This document shows, piece by piece, positions 61,317 to 64,000 of a stretch of DNA of 64,000 nucleotides (its first letter is position 1; each line of letters starts with the position of its first letter). This DNA is from Begonia masoniana (Eukaryota; Streptophyta; Magnoliopsida; Cucurbitales; Begoniaceae), in assembly GCA_022432975.1 (NCBI GenBank), contig CM039512.1, positions 39,743,936 through 39,807,935 of the forward strand, read 5' to 3'. Made by a program: the position numbers and the translations under genes. The notes under the pieces were generated by a model. It worked only from the letters and a program-made list of their open reading frames with translations. It was not told where the DNA came from and searched no databases.

Positions 61317-62055
61317 CATTATTTTTGGGCTACCTTTCTCTTAATTTACTCTCCACAATCAACGTAATTTACAGCCAAAAAATATCATATTTACATACTA
61401 AAACACCCAAGCCATATAGATTGAAGGCAGTACCCAACTGTTGCTAACCCAACAACGTAAAAGAGGTATTTTTACACTGAAAACCAACTTAAAATCTCTG
61501 TAATGATTTCCCAGTCAATATTTCAGAGTATAACGCAATATAGGTGTTTATATTATAGTCTATTCAAGAGGAGGTTTATCAAACATTAATCTTACTAAAA
61601 AAAATATCTAATTCTCCTTTCATTCTATTTCTGCAGGAGTTCTTTCCTTTCCCAAATATCATATAGTTCATCATCTCACAACAGTTTTACCATCCAACAG
61701 AGAATTCATGATAGAAACATTAGAAAAGAAGGGGAAAATTGCTCACCAATTTTTCGAGCACCAGGGTCGAGCCTCTCAATCGTCTCGCAAAGGTTGAAGA
61801 GAAGAAGACAAGGAGTATTTTAAAACCAAAATTATAGGAATTGGAGCATGAATCGATCGTTGGTCAATTCTCTCGGTTTCTACCTCGCTGTTCTTCGTGC
61901 GGCGCTGGTTCTGGAAGAGAACAAGCTGAAACAAAGAAAAAGGAATAAAGGAGAGAGACAAGGGAGTGCACATGTGGCAATTAAATTTTTAGGAAAGAAA
62001 ATGACCTTTTTGTCCTCTTCTGATTTCTCCTCCAAACTAGCTTGTGGGTTTCACA
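61317..62055. other. Unassigned 0.74-kb segment between array and satellite
   Basis: It resembles no other part of the window and is not tandemly repeated. The only ORFs are short overlapping ones (61776-61973 minus, 61848-62060 plus) with no recognised motif. It is AT-rich on the left and more mixed at 61757-61925. It could be a gene or transposon fragment. The join to satellite at 62056 shares TTTCAC/CAGTTAGAACC-like bases with the monomer. Confidence 0.6.
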
Positions 62056-64000
62056 GTTAGAACCTAAGTTATCCATTTCAACATCAAGGTTTTAATTTAA
62101 AGTTATGAGAACGACGTGTATTGAGGACCTAATAGCCTTCATGGACGCGTAATTAAGACTTGGTATTGCATTTGATGAAGTATAAGAAACTTCACTTCAT
62201 TCGATATGTTTCAAAAGAACTTAACGTATCAAGCAAATGAGTTTCACTGTTACATGACTTGTGGTTATAACCTAAGTTATCCATTTCACCTTCAAGGTTT
62301 TAACTTAAACTAATGAGAACGACGTGTATTGAGGACCCAATAGCCTTCTTGGACGGGTAATTAAAACATAGTATTGCGTTTGATGAAGTATAAGAAACTT
62401 CACTTTAGTCGATTTGTTCCAAAAGAACTTAACGTATCAGGCAAATGAGGTTCACTATTACATGACTTGTGGTTAGAACCAAAGTTATCCATTTAACCAT
62501 CAAGATTTTAACTTAAAGTGATAAGGCCGATGTGTATTGAGGTCTCAATAACCTTCCTGGATACGTAATTAAGACTTAGTATTGCGTTTGATGAAGTATA
62601 AGAAACTTCACTTCATTAGATTTGTTCCAAAAGAACTGAACGTATTAAGCAAATGAGGTTCACTGTTACATGACTTGTGGTTAGAACCTAAGTTATCCAT
62701 TTGACCTTCAAGGTTTTAACTTAAAGTAATGAGAATCACGTGTATTGAGGTCCTAATAAAATTCATGGACGCGTAATTAAGACTTATTATTGCGTTTGAT
62801 CAAGTATAAGAAACTTTACTTCATTCGATTTGTTCCAAAAGAACTTAACGTATAAAGCAAATGAGATTCAATGTTACATGACTTGTGGATATAACCTAAG
62901 TTATTTATTTCACCTTCAAGGTTTTAACTTAAAGTAATGAGAACGACGTGTATTGAGGTCCCAATAACCTTCATGGACGCGTAATTTAGACTTAGTATTG
63001 CGTTTGATGAAGTATAAGAAACTTCACTTCATTCGATTTTTTCCAAAAGAACTTAACGTATCAAGCAAAGGGGGTTCACTGTTATATGACTTGTGGTTAG
63101 AAACTAACTTATCCATTTCACCTTTAAGGTTTTAACATCAAGTGATGAGGACGACGTAAATGGAGGACCCAATAACCTTCATGGACACGTAATTTAGACT
63201 TAGTATTGCGTTTGATGAAGTGTAAGAAACTTCACTTCATTCCATTTGTTCCAAAAGAACTTAACACATCAAGCAAATGAGTTTCACTGTTATATGACTT
63301 GTGGTTAGAACCTAAGTTATCCATTTCACCTTCAAGGTTTTAACTTAAAGTGAAGAGAACGACGTTTATTGAGGTCCCAATAACCTTCATGGACGCGTAA
63401 TTAAGACTTAGTATTGCGTTTGATGAAGTATAAAAAACTTCACTTCATTTGATTTGTTCCAAAAGAACTTAACGTATCAAGCAAATTAGGTTCACTGTTA
63501 CATGAATTGTCGTTAAAACCTATGTTATCCATTTCACCTTCAAGGTTTTAAATAAAAGTGATGAGAACGACGTGTATTGAGGGTCCACTAACTTTCATGG
63601 ACGCGTAATAAAGACTTAGTAATGCGTATGATGAAGTACAAGAAACTTCACTTCATTCGATTTGTTTTAAAAGAACTGAACGTATCGAGCAAATGAGGTT
63701 CACTGTTACATGACTTGTGGTTAGAACCTAAGTTATCCAGTTGACCTTCAAGGTTTTAACTTAAAGTGATGAGAACGACGTGTATTGAGGTCCCAATAAC
63801 CGACATGGACGCGTAATTAAGGCTTATTATTGCGTTTGATGAAGTATAAGAAACATAATTTAATTCGATTTGTTCCAAAAGAACTGATCGTATCCAGCAA
63901 ATGAGGTTCACTGTAACATGACTTGTGGTTAAAACATAAGTTTTCCATTTCACCTTCAAGGTTTTAACTTAAAGTGATGAGAACGACTTGTATTGAAGTC
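62056..64000 (+). repeat. 208-bp satellite array, segment 5
   Basis: About 9.4 monomers, same orientation as all earlier segments, continuing past the window edge. Monomers are moderately diverged. No gene seen. Confidence 0.94.

Noticed and set aside
61757..61860. Possible captured exon on the minus strand with a GGTGAGC donor
   Set aside because: The frame leading into the GT is open only for a short distance before a TAA, and no protein family is recognisable.

Overview
This window is repetitive nuclear DNA from a flowering plant, probably a eudicot. No host gene is recognisable. The evidence is Ty3/gypsy elements with initiator-Met-tRNA primer sites, a Ty1/copia remnant, a 5S-rRNA-bearing Cassandra-type LTR, and a long satellite of about 208 bp per monomer. 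A heterochromatic, possibly (peri)centromeric, block is the simplest reading. The species cannot be told from the sequence.

Layout. (1) 1-14768: two nested, decayed gypsy elements on the minus strand. The older 'outer' element (1-356 plus 10110-14768) was split by a younger 'inner' element (357-10109), which has 2.55-kb LTRs and a 5-bp target duplication, TCTAG. (2) 14769-64000: one head-to-tail satellite array, always in the same orientation, about 115 monomers in total. It is interrupted by LTR relics (18817-20426 and 29704-31824), a Cassandra LTR fused to a truncated copia element (35656-39031), and a large gypsy block (43815-61316). (3) The gypsy block has the order LTR-internal-LTR-internal-LTR. 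The third LTR is broken and runs into about 16.7 perfect copies of a 90-bp unit taken from the LTR. About 740 bp of unrelated, unassigned DNA (61317-62055) follows before the satellite resumes.

All retroelement polyproteins are broken. Both gypsy families have the order gag (CCHC knuckle), protease, reverse transcriptase, RNase H, integrase and a short chromodomain-like tail. This fits the Del/Tekay chromovirus lineage (inference). Many premature stops are CAG to TAG changes, as expected from deamination of CHG-methylated cytosines.

The most interesting structure is noncoding. The LTRs carry clusters of short inverted repeats with a fixed spacer: GGCGA-N4-TCGCC in the gypsy LTRs and seven NAG-spaced dyads in the copia LTR. 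The gypsy LTRs also share a hairpin containing a splice-donor consensus, and the 90-bp array repeats the palindrome TGACGTCA. Two LTR copies have their deletion breakpoints at or beside the GGCGA cluster. Some satellite stretches contain dense one-base indels that look like unpolished long-read consensus, so fine-scale indel claims need care.
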